Shown here one piece after another: positions 34,912 to 44,485 of a DNA stretch of 64,000 nt. The DNA is from Occultella kanbiaonis (GTDB taxonomy: Bacteria; Actinomycetota; Actinomycetes; Actinomycetales; Beutenbergiaceae): positions 3,534,001 to 3,598,000 of the forward strand of contig NZ_CP046175.1 in assembly GCF_009708215.1 (NCBI RefSeq). The letters run 5' to 3'. The notes under the pieces were generated by a model. It saw only the letters and a program-made list of their open reading frames with translations, was not told where the DNA came from and made no database searches. The translations under genes and the position numbers were made by a program. Numbering within the stretch: the stretch's first letter is position 1; each line of letters begins with the position of its first letter.

Positions 34912-36404
34912 TCGTCGTCGTCGCGATCGGTCCACAGTTCGGCGCGGGCCGCGGCCTTGGCGTCCATCCGGCCGTGGAACTCCTCCCGCTTCTCGGCGCG
35001 GGTGGGCCTGCTGCGGTCCTCGAGGCGGAGGTCGGTGCCCCGCGGGGAGGCGAGCAGTTCGGGTCCGGTGAGCAGGGTCGGCTCCCAGTCGAACACGACG
35101 CCGCGGGGACCGTCGCCGATCACGACCTCATCACCGGCCACGGCGCCGGCCTTGAACAGGCCGTCCTCGACGCCGAGCCGGGCGAGCCGGTCCGCGAGGT
35201 ACCCGACGGCCTCGTCGTTCGCGAAGTCGGTCTGACGCACCCACCGCTCGGGCTTGTCGCCGCGGACCAGGTAGTAGACGTGGTCGCTCTGCCGGCGGGT
35301 CACCGTGAAGCCGGACTCGTTGACCGCGCGGGGGCGCAGCACTTTGCGGGTGGGCTCCGGGGCGGGAGCGGCGTCACGAGCCTGCTGCACGATCTCCGCG
35401 AGAGCGAACGACAGCGCCCGCAAGCCCTCGTGGGAGGCCGTCGAGATCTCGAACACGCGCAGTCCGCGAGCCTCGAGCTCGGGGCGGACCAGCTCAGCCA
35501 GGTCCCGCGCCTCTGGCACGTCGATCTTGTTCAGGACCACCAGCCGGGGTCGCTCGGTCAGCGGGGTCCGGCCGCCCTCGATGCCGACGTCGCCCGCGTA
35601 GGTGGCCAGTTCCGCCTCGATCACGTCGAGGTCGGTGATCGGGTCGCGGCCCGGGTCGAGGGTGGCGCAGTCGAGGACATGCACGATGACCGCGCAGCGC
35701 TCGATGTGCCGCAGGAACTCCAGGCCGAGGCCCTTGCCCTGGCTGGCGCCGGGGATCAGTCCGGGCACGTCGGCCATGGTGTAGCGGGCCTGGCCGGCCT
35801 GCACCACCCCGAGGTTCGGGACGAGGGTGGTGAACGGGTAGTCGGCGATCTTCGGCCGGGCGGCGGACATCGCGGCCACCAGGGAGGACTTGCCGGCGCT
35901 CGGGAACCCGACCAGGGCCACATCCGCGACGGTCTTGACCTCGAGGACGAGGTCCTCCTCCCAGCCCGGCTCACCGAGCAGCGCGAAGCCGGGGGCCTTG
36001 CGCTTCTGCGAGGAGAGCGCGGCGTTGCCGAGCCCGCCCTGACCGCCCCGGGCGGCCACGTACCGGGTGCCGGCGCCGACCAGATCGGCGAGCAGGACAC
36101 CGTTGGGGTTCTTCACGACGGTGCCGTCCGGCACGTACAGCACCAGGTCCTCGCCGCGCTTGCCGGTGCGCATGTCACCGGCGCCCTGGGTGCCGTTCTC
36201 GGCCCGCCGGTGCGGGGAGTGGTGGTAGTCGAGCAGGGTGGTGGTCTGCGGGTCCACCTCGAGGATCACGTCACCGCCGGAGCCACCGTTGGCGCCGTCG
36301 GGGCCGCCAAGAGGCTTGAACTTCTCCCGGTGCACGGAAGCGCAACCGTTGCCGCCGTCACCGCCGCGCGTGTGCAGGACCACACGGTCCACGAAGTTCG
36401 CCAT
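34908..36404 (-). CDS. obgE: Obg GTPase
   Basis: Essential ribosome-associated GTPase. The 498-residue protein has the glycine-rich Obg domain ([30 protein letters not shown]), G1 [15 protein letters not shown]2 [15 protein letters not shown]3 [11 protein letters not shown]4 NKIDVPEA, and the C-terminal OCT domain ([20 protein letters not shown]). A disordered charged tail ends in DRDDDE. Downstream of rpmA across a strong hairpin. Confidence 0.97.
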   Translation of the reverse strand: MANFVDRVVLHTRGGDGGNGCASVHREKFKPLGGPDGANGGSGGDVILEVDPQTTTLLDYHHSPHRRAENGTQGAGDMRTGKRGEDLVLYVPDGTVVKNPNGVLLADLVGAGTRYVAARGGQGGLGNAALSSQKRKAPGFALLGEPGWEEDLVLEVKTVADVALVGFPSAGKSSLVAAMSAARPKIADYPFTTLVPNLGVVQAGQARYTMADVPGLIPGASQGKGLGLEFLRHIERCAVIVHVLDCATLDPGRDPITDLDVIEAELATYAGDVGIEGGRTPLTERPRLVVLNKIDVPEARDLAELVRPELEARGLRVFEISTASHEGLRALSFALAEIVQQARDAAPAPEPTRKVLRPRAVNESGFTVTRRQSDHVYYLVRGDKPERWVRQTDFANDEAVGYLADRLARLGVEDGLFKAGAVAGDEVVIGDGPRGVVFDWEPTLLTGPELLASPRGTDLRLEDRSRPTRAEKREEFHGRMDAKAAARAELWTDRDDDE

Positions 36405-36457
36405 GACTGGCTACCTCCTCATTGCTTGGGGGTGGAACGGACTGGCTGAAACACCGA

Positions 36458-36498
36458 CGGCGGGGGCGGAGCGGCTCAATGCCGCTCCGCCCCCGCCG
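36458..36498 (-). terminator. 18-base-pair hairpin between rpmA and obgE
   Basis: A perfect 18-base stem (left arm 36458-36475, right arm 36481-36498) with loop TCAAT. It follows the rpmA stop and would partly terminate ribosomal-protein transcription before obgE. No U-tract. Confidence 0.8.
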
Positions 36499-36524
36499 GA
36501 CGTACCTACGAGTGCGTGGCCCGC

Positions 36525-36782
36525 TCAGGCCTCGGCGGCGACGACGTCGATGACCTTGCGGCCCCGGCGGCTGCCGAACAGCACCGAACCCGGCTCGAGG
36601 GCGAACAGGGTGTCGTCCTTGCCGCGGCCGACGTTGTTGCCCGGGTGGAAGTGGGTGCCACGCTGGCGGACGATGATCTCGCCGGCCTTGACGACCTCGC
36701 CACCGAAGCGCTTGACGCCCAGACGCTGAGCGTTGGAGTCGCGCCCGTTGCGGGAGGAGCTTGCGCCCTTCTTGTGTGCCAT
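36525..36782 (-). CDS. rpmA: ribosomal protein bL27
   Basis: 85 residues beginning [27 protein letters not shown], the conserved N-terminus that reaches the peptidyl transferase centre, then [27 protein letters not shown]. Follows rplU by 39 bases. Confidence 0.98.
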   Translation of the reverse strand: MAHKKGASSSRNGRDSNAQRLGVKRFGGEVVKAGEIIVRQRGTHFHPGNNVGRGKDDTLFALEPGSVLFGSRRGRKVIDVVAAEA

Positions 36783-36821
36783 GACGAACCTGCTCTCTTG
36801 AAGCTCTACGGGTGGGAGGGG

Positions 36822-37127
36822 TTACTTGATGCCGGTGACCTTGAGGCGCGTCAACCGCTGACGGTGCCCCAGGCGACGGCGGTAGCCGGTCTTGTTCTTG
36901 AACTTGAGGATGGTGATCTTCGGACCCTTCTCGTCCCGAACGATCTCCGCCGTCACTGTGATCTTCTTCAGGTCGGCGGCCTCGGAGGTCACCTTGTCCC
37001 CGTCGACGAGCAGGATGGGCTCGAGTTCGACCGAGTCGCCCTCGGCCCCCTTGAGACGGTCCACGACGACGACGTCACCGACGGACACCTTCTCCTGTCG
37101 GCCGCCGGCCTTGACGATCGCGTACAC
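36822..37127 (-). CDS. rplU: ribosomal protein bL21
   Basis: 101 residues beginning [26 protein letters not shown] and ending [24 protein letters not shown], both diagnostic for bL21. Two GTG codons occur in a row; the second (37127) is preferred because AGGA lies six bases upstream and the family start is M-Y-A-I-V. Confidence 0.97.
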   Translation of the reverse strand: MYAIVKAGGRQEKVSVGDVVVVDRLKGAEGDSVELEPILLVDGDKVTSEAADLKKITVTAEIVRDEKGPKITILKFKNKTGYRRRLGHRQRLTRLKVTGIK

Positions 37128-37130
37128 CAC

Positions 37131-37478
37131 GTTTCCTGCTCATCTCTGTCGTCACAACATGTCTGGGTTCCCGCGCCGGGCAGCCATCTCGGGCCAACTG
37201 GCCAGCGAAGACGTCCGCTGCTCGCATGCTCGCGCCGCGAGAGGCGCGCACCACGGGACACGGTGCACAAGCACCGACGCTCAAGATTACGCGAGAGGGG
37301 CCCTGGGAGCAAACCACCGGCGTGTGAGTTTCGCCATGACGTTCGCGGCGATCCCTGGGCCCACCCGCGGCCCGCCGTCGGCGCACCCGGGTACGGCAGG
37401 ATGTGACGCCTACGACCGACGACCACCGGTGGCACCTGAGCGACCTCGTGCGACCGCCGAGCAGACCGGAGCCCACCC
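37131..37478. other. divergent intergenic region rplU / peptidase E
   Basis: About 350 bases holding the rplU promoter and a long rplU leader. GTGC-rich inverted sequences (CGGTGCACAAGCACCG near 37261) could form a leader hairpin. No gene seen. Confidence 0.5.
37284..37312 (-). promoter_or_regulatory. promoter of rplU-rpmA
   Basis: Minus strand TTGCTC (37312-37307), 17-base spacer, TAATCT (37289-37284). It gives a leader of about 150 bases before rplU. Confidence 0.6.
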
Positions 37479-38213
37479 ATGCCCGCCGATTCTCCCACGA
37501 TCCTGGCCACGTCCGGTGGCTACCGTCCGGGGCACCGGGTCCCCCTGGAGTTCGGCGCCCTGGTGCACCACGCCGTCGACCTCTCCGGCGCATCCGGCCG
37601 CGCGCCCCGGGTCAGCTACCTCGGCACGGCAGGGGGCGACCAGGACTGGCGGGCCGCGAGCATGCACGACGCGGCGCGGGTGGCCGGCTTCGACCTCACG
37701 GTCGTGCGGCTGTTCACCATGCCGAACCTGGACGACGTCGAGGGTCACCTGCTCGAGGCCGACGTGGTCTGGGTGGACGGCGGGTCGGTCGCGAACCTGC
37801 TCGCGGTCTGGCGCGTGCACGGCCTCGACGAGATCATGCGCAGGGTCTGGGCGGCCGGGGTGGTGCTCGCCGGGGTGAGCGCCGGCTCGATCTGCTGGTA
37901 CGGCGGCGGCACCACGGACTCCTTCGGCCCCGAACTGCGCGCGGTGACCGACGGTCTCGGACTGCTCCCCTACGGCAGCGGCGTGCACTACGACGGCGAG
38001 TCCCGCCGTCGTCCCCTCGTGCACTCCCTCGTGGCGGACGGCACGCTCGGCGAGACCCACTGCACGGACGACGGCGTCGGCCTGGTCTATTCGGGGACCC
38101 GCCTCGTCGAGGCGGTCACCGAGGCTCCCGGCAAGGGTGCGTACGTGGTGCGGCGCGAGGCCGACGGCCGCGTACGCGAGGATCGCATCGAACCGCGGCT
38201 GCTGGCCGGCTGA
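37479..38213 (+). CDS. peptidase E (S51) family protein
   Basis: A 244-residue class-I-glutaminase-fold serine peptidase that would cleave Asp-X dipeptides. The nucleophile Ser134 lies in VLAGVSAGSICW, with WVDGGSVANLLAVWRVHGLDEI before it, and catalytic His probably in HYDGESRRRPLVH. Start ATG by family length; adjacent upstream sequence is the rplU promoter region. No operon partner. Confidence 0.9.
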   Translation: MPADSPTILATSGGYRPGHRVPLEFGALVHHAVDLSGASGRAPRVSYLGTAGGDQDWRAASMHDAARVAGFDLTVVRLFTMPNLDDVEGHLLEADVVWVDGGSVANLLAVWRVHGLDEIMRRVWAAGVVLAGVSAGSICWYGGGTTDSFGPELRAVTDGLGLLPYGSGVHYDGESRRRPLVHSLVADGTLGETHCTDDGVGLVYSGTRLVEAVTEAPGKGAYVVRREADGRVREDRIEPRLLAG

Positions 38214-38303
38214 GCGGCCGGTGGGGCCGGTGACCCCCGCGGGGACAGACCTGCCCATCAGCCCCGGCCGGTGGCCGGTGGCGGGCGACTAACCTTGGAC
38301 GCG

Positions 38304-40421
38304 ATGAGTCTCCAGTCCCCGACCGCGCCGGTGCCCCCGAAGCGGCGTGTGCAGCCCGCGGCTCCCCGCACACCGAGCCAACTGCTGCTGGCCGCCGGCG
38401 GCGACCCGTTCGACCACGCCCGCGCGACGGTGGACTCGGCGCTCGGCGCGGCCGGCGAACTCCTCGGCTTCCTGCCGCGGGAGCAGGAGCAGCTCCGGCA
38501 GCGGTTCACCACGATCGTCTCGATGCTCGAGGCGGACCGCCGGATGCTCGCCGACTGGCGACTGATGCTGACCGAGCAGCAGATCCTGGGTTCCGTGACG
38601 CCACCGACCTGGGGTGAGTACGCGACGCTGGCGGGCGCACCGGCCGGCCGGACACCGGTCGACCCGGACGCCCGGGCCGAACCGGTGTACGGCTTCAACG
38701 CGGTGCTCGGGCACGTCGGCGGGGCGCTGAAGTCGGCCACGGACGCTCTCGCGCAGTTCGGCGGGCAGATCGGTTCGTCCCGCCGGTTCCTGCTCGCGGG
38801 CAACGTGGCCACCGCGGCGGCCGGGGTCGAGCATCTCGCCGCCATGTTCACCGCGGCGATGTGGGACTACGAACGTCCGGCCATGCCGACGTTGCCGGCC
38901 CGATCCGGGCGCATCGAGCTGCGCGCGTCGCCCCGGGCGCGGCCGCAGACCAGGTGGGCCCGGTACGCCCGCGTGATGTTCGTGGCGGACCGGGTCGAGT
39001 TCACCACGGCGCAGGGTCGACGGGTGATCGGCACGGACACCCCGATCGCGTACCTGCTGCACGTCGCACCGCCGTCCCCGGTGGACGTGCTGGCCCCCTA
39101 CGACCCGGCCGAGCGGTACGCCCGGGTGCCGCTCTACGACGCCCTCGGCGCGGTGCACTTCTGCAACGAGGCGGGCCTCAGCATGGGGGCGATCGCCGTC
39201 GCGGACTGGCTCGTCCAACCCGAGGCCACGGTGGCCCAGTCCTGGTCGATGGCCCCCGGCGCCGAATACCTGCGGGCCCACGCCCGCCTGGTCTGGGCAC
39301 TGCAGGCGACCGGCGTCACCGCCGGGGCCGCCACCCTGCGCGTGCCGATCAGACGTGGCGTGGCGCACCCGCCGATGGCGGACCCGGACCGGGTCCGGCC
39401 AAAGACGAAGACCGGCAGCACCGGACTGGCGACGCCGACCAACCCGGCCGCCACCCCGATCGACGTGGTGGCTGACCTGATCCGCCCGGCACCGCATCTG
39501 CTCCCCTACCGCGGCACCGGGGCCCGGCCGGCCGATGCCTACCGCCGCCGCGCCAAGCGCGGCAACACCTTGAACAAGGACACCGGCCCGGCGTCGCCAC
39601 TGAACGGGATCCTCCGGTGGCCGGCGCTGGCCGCGATCATCATCGGCGGCCTCGGATCGGCGTACCTGCTCGCGAACACCTGGTGGGTGCGCACCTGCGT
39701 CGTCCTGATGTTCGCGGCCGTGCTCGAACCCTGGCTCTGGTGGCTCTGGGCCTGGTTCCGTGACCACGACTTCCGCCGGATGAAGGCTGTGTACCGGCCC
39801 GGGTCCGCACCGGGCCGGACCTTGCGGTTCTCGCGGCGGGCAGCCCTGCTCTACGACGGCGCGAACGTCGGCATCCGCAGTGCCACCGGCCACGAGGCCT
39901 GGCTCGCCGCGTCGTCCGACTCCGACCTCGGGTTGGTCTCCCTGCAGCGGCTGATGCACGAGGGGCAGGCCTGGGCGTTCGCGCTCACCGACCGCTGGGG
40001 GCACTGGCGCGCCGTGCTACCGGCGCAGGACTGGGCACCCGGGGGCGACCTCAGCGGTCTGGCCGGCTTCGCCCAGACCGCCGGCCTCGAGCTCGGCGAC
40101 ACGACCGCCGCGCCGTTCCCGGTGACGAACGACCCGCTGGACGAGTCGTCGGCGTTCGCCGCGACCCGGTCGATGGGACCGCGCACGCGCGGCATGGTGA
40201 TGCTCGGGATCTACGCCCTCTCCGTGGCCCCGCTGACCCTGCTCGGCGCCCGCACCGCCACGTTCATGCTGTTCCTGGTGGCCGCGATCGCGCTGACGCC
40301 CACGTTCCTGCGCTATGTCTGGAACCGGTGGCTGGACCGGCGCCCCGCGGCCAAGGGTTCCCAGGCGGACCCGCGAACGGCCGAGCCGCTGCAGATGGGC
40401 ACCGCGAACACCGGGGCCTGA
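38304..40421 (+). CDS. large membrane protein of unknown function
   Basis: A 705-residue protein. The N-terminal 170 residues are helical and soluble (FDHARATVDSALGAAGELLGF ... EADRRMLADWRLML ... LGHVGGALKSATDALAQFG). A beta-rich domain follows (ARYARVMFVADRVEFTTAQGRRVIG). A pair of helices near 440-490 (GILRWPALAAIIIGGLGSAYLL, VRTCVVLMFAAVLEPWLWWLWAWF) and another pair near 620-665 frame a second soluble domain. No family recognised. Inserted between rne and rplU, which are frequently adjacent in actinobacteria. Confidence 0.75.
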   Translation: MSLQSPTAPVPPKRRVQPAAPRTPSQLLLAAGGDPFDHARATVDSALGAAGELLGFLPREQEQLRQRFTTIVSMLEADRRMLADWRLMLTEQQILGSVTPPTWGEYATLAGAPAGRTPVDPDARAEPVYGFNAVLGHVGGALKSATDALAQFGGQIGSSRRFLLAGNVATAAAGVEHLAAMFTAAMWDYERPAMPTLPARSGRIELRASPRARPQTRWARYARVMFVADRVEFTTAQGRRVIGTDTPIAYLLHVAPPSPVDVLAPYDPAERYARVPLYDALGAVHFCNEAGLSMGAIAVADWLVQPEATVAQSWSMAPGAEYLRAHARLVWALQATGVTAGAATLRVPIRRGVAHPPMADPDRVRPKTKTGSTGLATPTNPAATPIDVVADLIRPAPHLLPYRGTGARPADAYRRRAKRGNTLNKDTGPASPLNGILRWPALAAIIIGGLGSAYLLANTWWVRTCVVLMFAAVLEPWLWWLWAWFRDHDFRRMKAVYRPGSAPGRTLRFSRRAALLYDGANVGIRSATGHEAWLAASSDSDLGLVSLQRLMHEGQAWAFALTDRWGHWRAVLPAQDWAPGGDLSGLAGFAQTAGLELGDTTAAPFPVTNDPLDESSAFAATRSMGPRTRGMVMLGIYALSVAPLTLLGARTATFMLFLVAAIALTPTFLRYVWNRWLDRRPAAKGSQADPRTAEPLQMGTANTGA

Positions 40422-40462
40422 CTGCCCTGCCCTCCGCGTCGGCACGCGCACCCGGCCGGAGA

Positions 40463-40496
40463 CGACCGTGGGGCCCCGATCGGGGCCCCACGGTCG
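40463..40496. terminator. 34-base perfect palindrome, bidirectional terminator
   Basis: Arms 40463-40477 and 40482-40496 (CGACCGTGGGGCCCC and its complement) around GATC. Sits between the convergent membrane protein and rne genes. Confidence 0.8.
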
Positions 40497-40513
40497 CGTT
40501 CGGCCGTCCGTGC

Positions 40514-43500
40514 TCAGTCGGCGTCGGGACCGTCCGTCGCGGAGTCCTCGGCCTCGGGCGCCGGTGACTGCTCCTGCCGAGCGTGGGTCGCCGGGGCCGC
40601 GAGGGCGTCATAGCTGCCCTCGACCAACCGCACCTGGACCGGCTCGTCGCTGCCGTTGCCGAGCAGGGCGCCGTCCACGGAGGCCACCTCGGCGGCAGCC
40701 GCCTCGAACTGGGCCGAGCTCGAGGAGTCCCGGCCGATCCCGCGGGCCAGGGCGTCGAGCCGCTCCCCGACCGTGCGGTCCGGGATCGGCAGACGCGGGA
40801 GCAGGCCGAGGCTCGCGCCGGTGCCGTGGCCGGCGGCCTCCGCCGGAGCCTCGTCGGCCTCGGGGTGGGAGTCGACCGCGGGTTCGCCGTCGAGCACGGG
40901 GGCGTGCGGCGCGTCGCCGTCGTGCTCCTGCGGGTGGCCGTGCTCCTGGTCGTGAGCGTGGGCCGCCGCGGCCGCGATGGTGGCCAGGGTGGCGCGCACC
41001 GCGGCGCGCTGCTCCGGGTCGACCTCCGGCTCCGGGGCGGCTGCGGGTGCCGGCTGGCGGTTGTCGCCGCCGCTGCCACCTGTGCTGCCGCTACGGCGGT
41101 TGCCCCGACGGCGACCGCCGCGGCTCTCCTCTGGTTCCGGCTCGCTCGGCCCGTCGTTCTCGACCGGTTCGGCGTGGACGATGAACCCACGGCCGTTGCA
41201 GTGCTCGCAGGTCTCGCTGAACGCCTCGACCAGGCCCTGGCCGACCCGCTTACGGGTCATCTGGACCAGGCCGAGCGACGTCACCTCCGCCACCTGGTGG
41301 CGGGTGCGGTCACGGCCGAGGCATTCGGTCAGGCGGCGCAGCACCAGGTCCCGGTTCGCCTCGAGGACCATGTCGATGAAGTCGATGACGATGATGCCGC
41401 CGATGTCACGCAGCCGGAGCTGACGCACGACCTCCTCGGCCGCCTCGAGGTTGTTCCGGGTGACGGTCTCTTCGAGGGTGCCGCCGGAACCGGTGAACTT
41501 CCCGGTGTTGACGTCCACCACGGTCATCGCCTCGGTCCGGTCGATCACCAGGGAACCGCCGGAGGGCAGGTACACCTTGCGGTCCATGCCCTTGGCGAGC
41601 TGTTCGTCGATGCGGTGCGCCGCGAACACGTCCTTGTTCTCGACCCAGTGGTGCAGGCGCGGTGCCAGGTCCGGGGCCACCGAGGAGACGTACTCCGAGA
41701 TGGTCGACCACGCCTCGTCACCGGAGACCGTCAGCGAGGCGAAGTCCTCGTTGAACACGTCCCGGACCACGCGGGTGGCCAGCTCGGGCTCACCCTTGAG
41801 GAGCACGGGCGCCGTGACCGACTTGCGGGAGGTCTTGGTCTCGATGTCCGCCCACTGCTTGGTGAGCCGCTCCACGTCGTTGCGCAGCTCCTCCTCGCTG
41901 GCGCCCTCCGCCGCGGTGCGCACGATGACGCCCTGGCCGTCGGGGACGATCTCCTTGAGGAGCTTCTTCAGCCGCGCCCGCTCGGTGTCCGGGAGCTTGC
42001 GGGAGATCCCCGTCATCGCCCCGGACGGCACGAGCACCAGGTACCGGCCCGCGAGGGTGATCTGTGAGGTCAGCCGGGCGCCCTTGTGCCCGATCGGGTC
42101 CTTGGTGACCTGCACCAGCACGGAGTCGCCGGAGGACAGTGCCTGCTCGATCCTGCGCGGCTGTCCCTCGAGCCCGGCAGCGTCCCAGTTCACCTCACCG
42201 GCGTACAGGACGGCGTTGCGACCCTTGCCGAGGTCGATGAAGGCCGCCTCCATCGACGGCAGCACGTTCTGCACGCGGCCGAGGTAGACGTTGCCGACCA
42301 TCGAGGTCTGGGTCTTGCGGGCCACGTAGTGCTCCACCAGGACGTTGTCCTCGAGCACCGCGATCTGGGTGCGGCCGTCCCGCTCACGCACCACCATGGC
42401 GCGCTCGACGGACTCGCGGCGGGCCAGGAACTCCGCCTCGGTGATGATCGAGCGACGACGGTTCGAGTCGCGACCGTCACGGCGCCGCTGGCGCTTCGCC
42501 TCCAGCCGGGTGGAACCCTTCAGTGCGGTGACCTCGTCGCGGGCGGCGCGGGCGCCGTCATCCGAACGGGAGCCGCCGCTGCTACCACTGCCGCCTCGGC
42601 TGCGGCGACGACGCCGACGGCGTGAACCGCCCTCGGAGCCGTCGCCACCGTCGCCGTCCTCGTCGCCCGCGTCGGTGTCCTGCTTCGCGTCGGTATCGGG
42701 CTCGACGTCCTTGGCCGCCTCGTCCTTGGCGCCGTCGTCCTGGGACTCCTCGCCGGTGGCTGCGTCGTCGTCCTCGGAACCGTCGTCGCCGGTGTCGGAG
42801 TCGGAGTTCGCCGGTCGGCGGCGGCCCCGCCCGCCGCGGCGGCGGCGGCGGCGGTTCGGCGCGCCGCCCTCGTCACCGGAGGCGTCCGTGGCGCCGTCGG
42901 TCTCCTCGGTGTCGCCGGTCTCGTCCTCGACCGGGGCGACCGGTTCGTCCGCGACCCGACGGTTGCGCGCGGGCCGCTCCTCGCGGGGCTCCGGCGGGCC
43001 GGCCGGGGCGGCCGCACGACGGCTGCGGCGGGCGACGTCCGGCGCCTGGAACAGCAGTGCGGTGGCGGGCAGGCGCGGCGACTCGTCGTCGGACTCGTCG
43101 TCGTCGCCCAGTTCGTCGGCCAGTTCGTCGTCGGCCGGCGCGTCGTCGACGTCGGTCTCGTCCTCGTCGTCGACGCCCGGGCCGGCGTGACGGTCCCGCT
43201 CGGGCAGGTCGATGTCGACGCGGGCCAGATCCGCGGAGGCCGCCTCGTCGGCGTCGACGTTCTCGCGGTCCACGCCGAAGGCGGCGAACACGTCGAGGGT
43301 GGGCGCGGGGGCGGGAGCACCGGCAGCGGCCCCGGCCCGGCGTGAGCGTCGGGCCCGCTTGGGCGCCTCGGCCTGGGTCTGCGTCAGGGTGGCCTCGGCA
43401 GCAGGTGCCGCCTGGACGTCGTCGGCCTCGGCCTCGGTGGCCTGCGCGGCCGCGATGTCGACCTGCTCGGCGCCGCCCGCGACCTCGGTGGCGTCGGAGT

Positions 43501-44056
43501 CGGGGCCGCTCTTCTTCCGCGACCGGGAGCCGGCCGACCTGCGCTTCTTCGGTGCCGGCTCGGCGTCCGACGGCGTCGCGGCGTCGGCGGGTGCGTCACC
43601 CTGGGCGTCGGTCACATCGGTCACCGTCTCCACGGCAGCCGCGGCTTCCTCGGTGACCTTCTTCTTGCGGGGGCTGCGCTTGCGCACCGGCTTGGTCGGG
43701 GCGTCCGCCTCGGCCGCGGGGCCGGCCGTGCCGTCGGTGCTGGAAGTGCTGTCGGTGCCGGCAGTGCTGTCGGTGCCACCACTGCCCTCGGCGCCCTCGT
43801 TCGGGAGCGAGCCTGCGCCGTCGGCGGTCTCCGGCCCGGGCGACCCGGCGCCGCCGGAGGATGCCTGCGCGACCTGCGCGCCGCCGTCGGCCGTCTGTGC
43901 GGCCTGCGCCGCCGCGGCCGCGGCGTGCTCCTCGGGGGTCATCACCGGCCGGGTGGCGCGGCGCGAGCGGCGCCGGCGCGGCTGCTCGGTGGCGGCGACC
44001 TCGGTCGGCTCCGTTGCCGTGGTCTGTTCGTTGCTGAAGCTGTCGTTCTCGGTCAC
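40514..44056 (-). CDS. rne: ribonuclease E/G
   Basis: Single-strand endoribonuclease central to mRNA decay and rRNA processing. The 1180-residue protein has a very long disordered acidic/basic N-terminal region (about residues 1-540), then an S1-like domain (IAVLEDNVLVEHYVARKTQTSMVGNVYLGRVQNVLP), the catalytic DNase-I-like core with IIVIDFIDM, TRKRVGQGLVEAF and the zinc-link CEHCNGRGF, and a His- and Pro-rich tail (AHDQEHGHPQEHDGD). An N-terminal rather than C-terminal scaffold is the usual actinobacterial form. GTG 44056 with GGGAG eight bases upstream; longer readings run into the intergenic region. Confidence 0.95.
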   Translation of the reverse strand: MTENDSFSNEQTTATEPTEVAATEQPRRRRSRRATRPVMTPEEHAAAAAAQAAQTADGGAQVAQASSGGAGSPGPETADGAGSLPNEGAEGSGGTDSTAGTDSTSSTDGTAGPAAEADAPTKPVRKRSPRKKKVTEEAAAAVETVTDVTDAQGDAPADAATPSDAEPAPKKRRSAGSRSRKKSGPDSDATEVAGGAEQVDIAAAQATEAEADDVQAAPAAEATLTQTQAEAPKRARRSRRAGAAAGAPAPAPTLDVFAAFGVDRENVDADEAASADLARVDIDLPERDRHAGPGVDDEDETDVDDAPADDELADELGDDDESDDESPRLPATALLFQAPDVARRSRRAAAPAGPPEPREERPARNRRVADEPVAPVEDETGDTEETDGATDASGDEGGAPNRRRRRRGGRGRRRPANSDSDTGDDGSEDDDAATGEESQDDGAKDEAAKDVEPDTDAKQDTDAGDEDGDGGDGSEGGSRRRRRRRSRGGSGSSGGSRSDDGARAARDEVTALKGSTRLEAKRQRRRDGRDSNRRRSIITEAEFLARRESVERAMVVRERDGRTQIAVLEDNVLVEHYVARKTQTSMVGNVYLGRVQNVLPSMEAAFIDLGKGRNAVLYAGEVNWDAAGLEGQPRRIEQALSSGDSVLVQVTKDPIGHKGARLTSQITLAGRYLVLVPSGAMTGISRKLPDTERARLKKLLKEIVPDGQGVIVRTAAEGASEEELRNDVERLTKQWADIETKTSRKSVTAPVLLKGEPELATRVVRDVFNEDFASLTVSGDEAWSTISEYVSSVAPDLAPRLHHWVENKDVFAAHRIDEQLAKGMDRKVYLPSGGSLVIDRTEAMTVVDVNTGKFTGSGGTLEETVTRNNLEAAEEVVRQLRLRDIGGIIVIDFIDMVLEANRDLVLRRLTECLGRDRTRHQVAEVTSLGLVQMTRKRVGQGLVEAFSETCEHCNGRGFIVHAEPVENDGPSEPEPEESRGGRRRGNRRSGSTGGSGGDNRQPAPAAAPEPEVDPEQRAAVRATLATIAAAAAHAHDQEHGHPQEHDGDAPHAPVLDGEPAVDSHPEADEAPAEAAGHGTGASLGLLPRLPIPDRTVGERLDALARGIGRDSSSSAQFEAAAAEVASVDGALLGNGSDEPVQVRLVEGSYDALAAPATHARQEQSPAPEAEDSATDGPDAD

Positions 44057-44485
44057 GGGTTGTGCTCCCGGTGCCCCGGTGCCCCAGCCATACCCGCCTG
44101 GCGCCCTTGGGCGGTTCGTCGGCGTCACCCCGCGGGGTGGCCGTAAGAAAGTCGTGTGTGCCTCGAGCCTCGCGAGTTCTCGCGTCGACCGTCCGCCGAT
44201 TCCATCACGCACCATGTGGGCACGTTCTCCGGGTGGTCGGTCCTGGCCCGCGCCTTGCCTGGTGGCGGCGCGTGTTCCACAACCCCAACTACCTTTGCCG
44301 ATGTCGTCGGGCTCACCGGCAGGTATGGGACTGACCGGCTCGCCGCGGCAAGTATCGCACAGGCCCTCCGCGGGAGGAGGTGACACGCCGTCACCACACG
44401 GGACCTTGGTCCCAGGTCTGCGGCAGGGCCGCACCTAGCGTCTTGTCTACCGCGCACCTCGCTCCCCAGAAGGATGGCCCCACCG
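44057..44485. promoter_or_regulatory. divergent regulatory region rne / cydA
   Basis: About 430 bases with no gene. It carries the long rne leader on the left, and before cydA two palindromes: GGTGAC-N5-GTCACC (44379-44395) and GGGACCTTGGTCCC (44400-44413). Confidence 0.6.
44400..44413. promoter_or_regulatory. DosR-box-like palindrome upstream of cydA
   Basis: GGGACCTTGGTCCC is a perfect palindrome matching 12 of 14 positions of the core of the mycobacterial DosR consensus (GGGACTWWAGTCCC). It lies 73 bases before the cydA start, in an operon ending with a DosS-like kinase. Binding is inferred. Confidence 0.65.

Noticed and set aside
43730-43800. Repeated GTGCTGTCGGTGCC-like units in rne as a mobile repeat
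   Set aside because: They encode the low-complexity Thr/Asp/Ser linker of RNase E and fit codon-level expansion rather than an inserted element.
44379-44395. GGTGAC-N5-GTCACC as a Rex/NADH-responsive operator before cydA
   Set aside because: It does not match the TTGTG-N6-CACAA Rex pattern; kept only as an unassigned inverted repeat.
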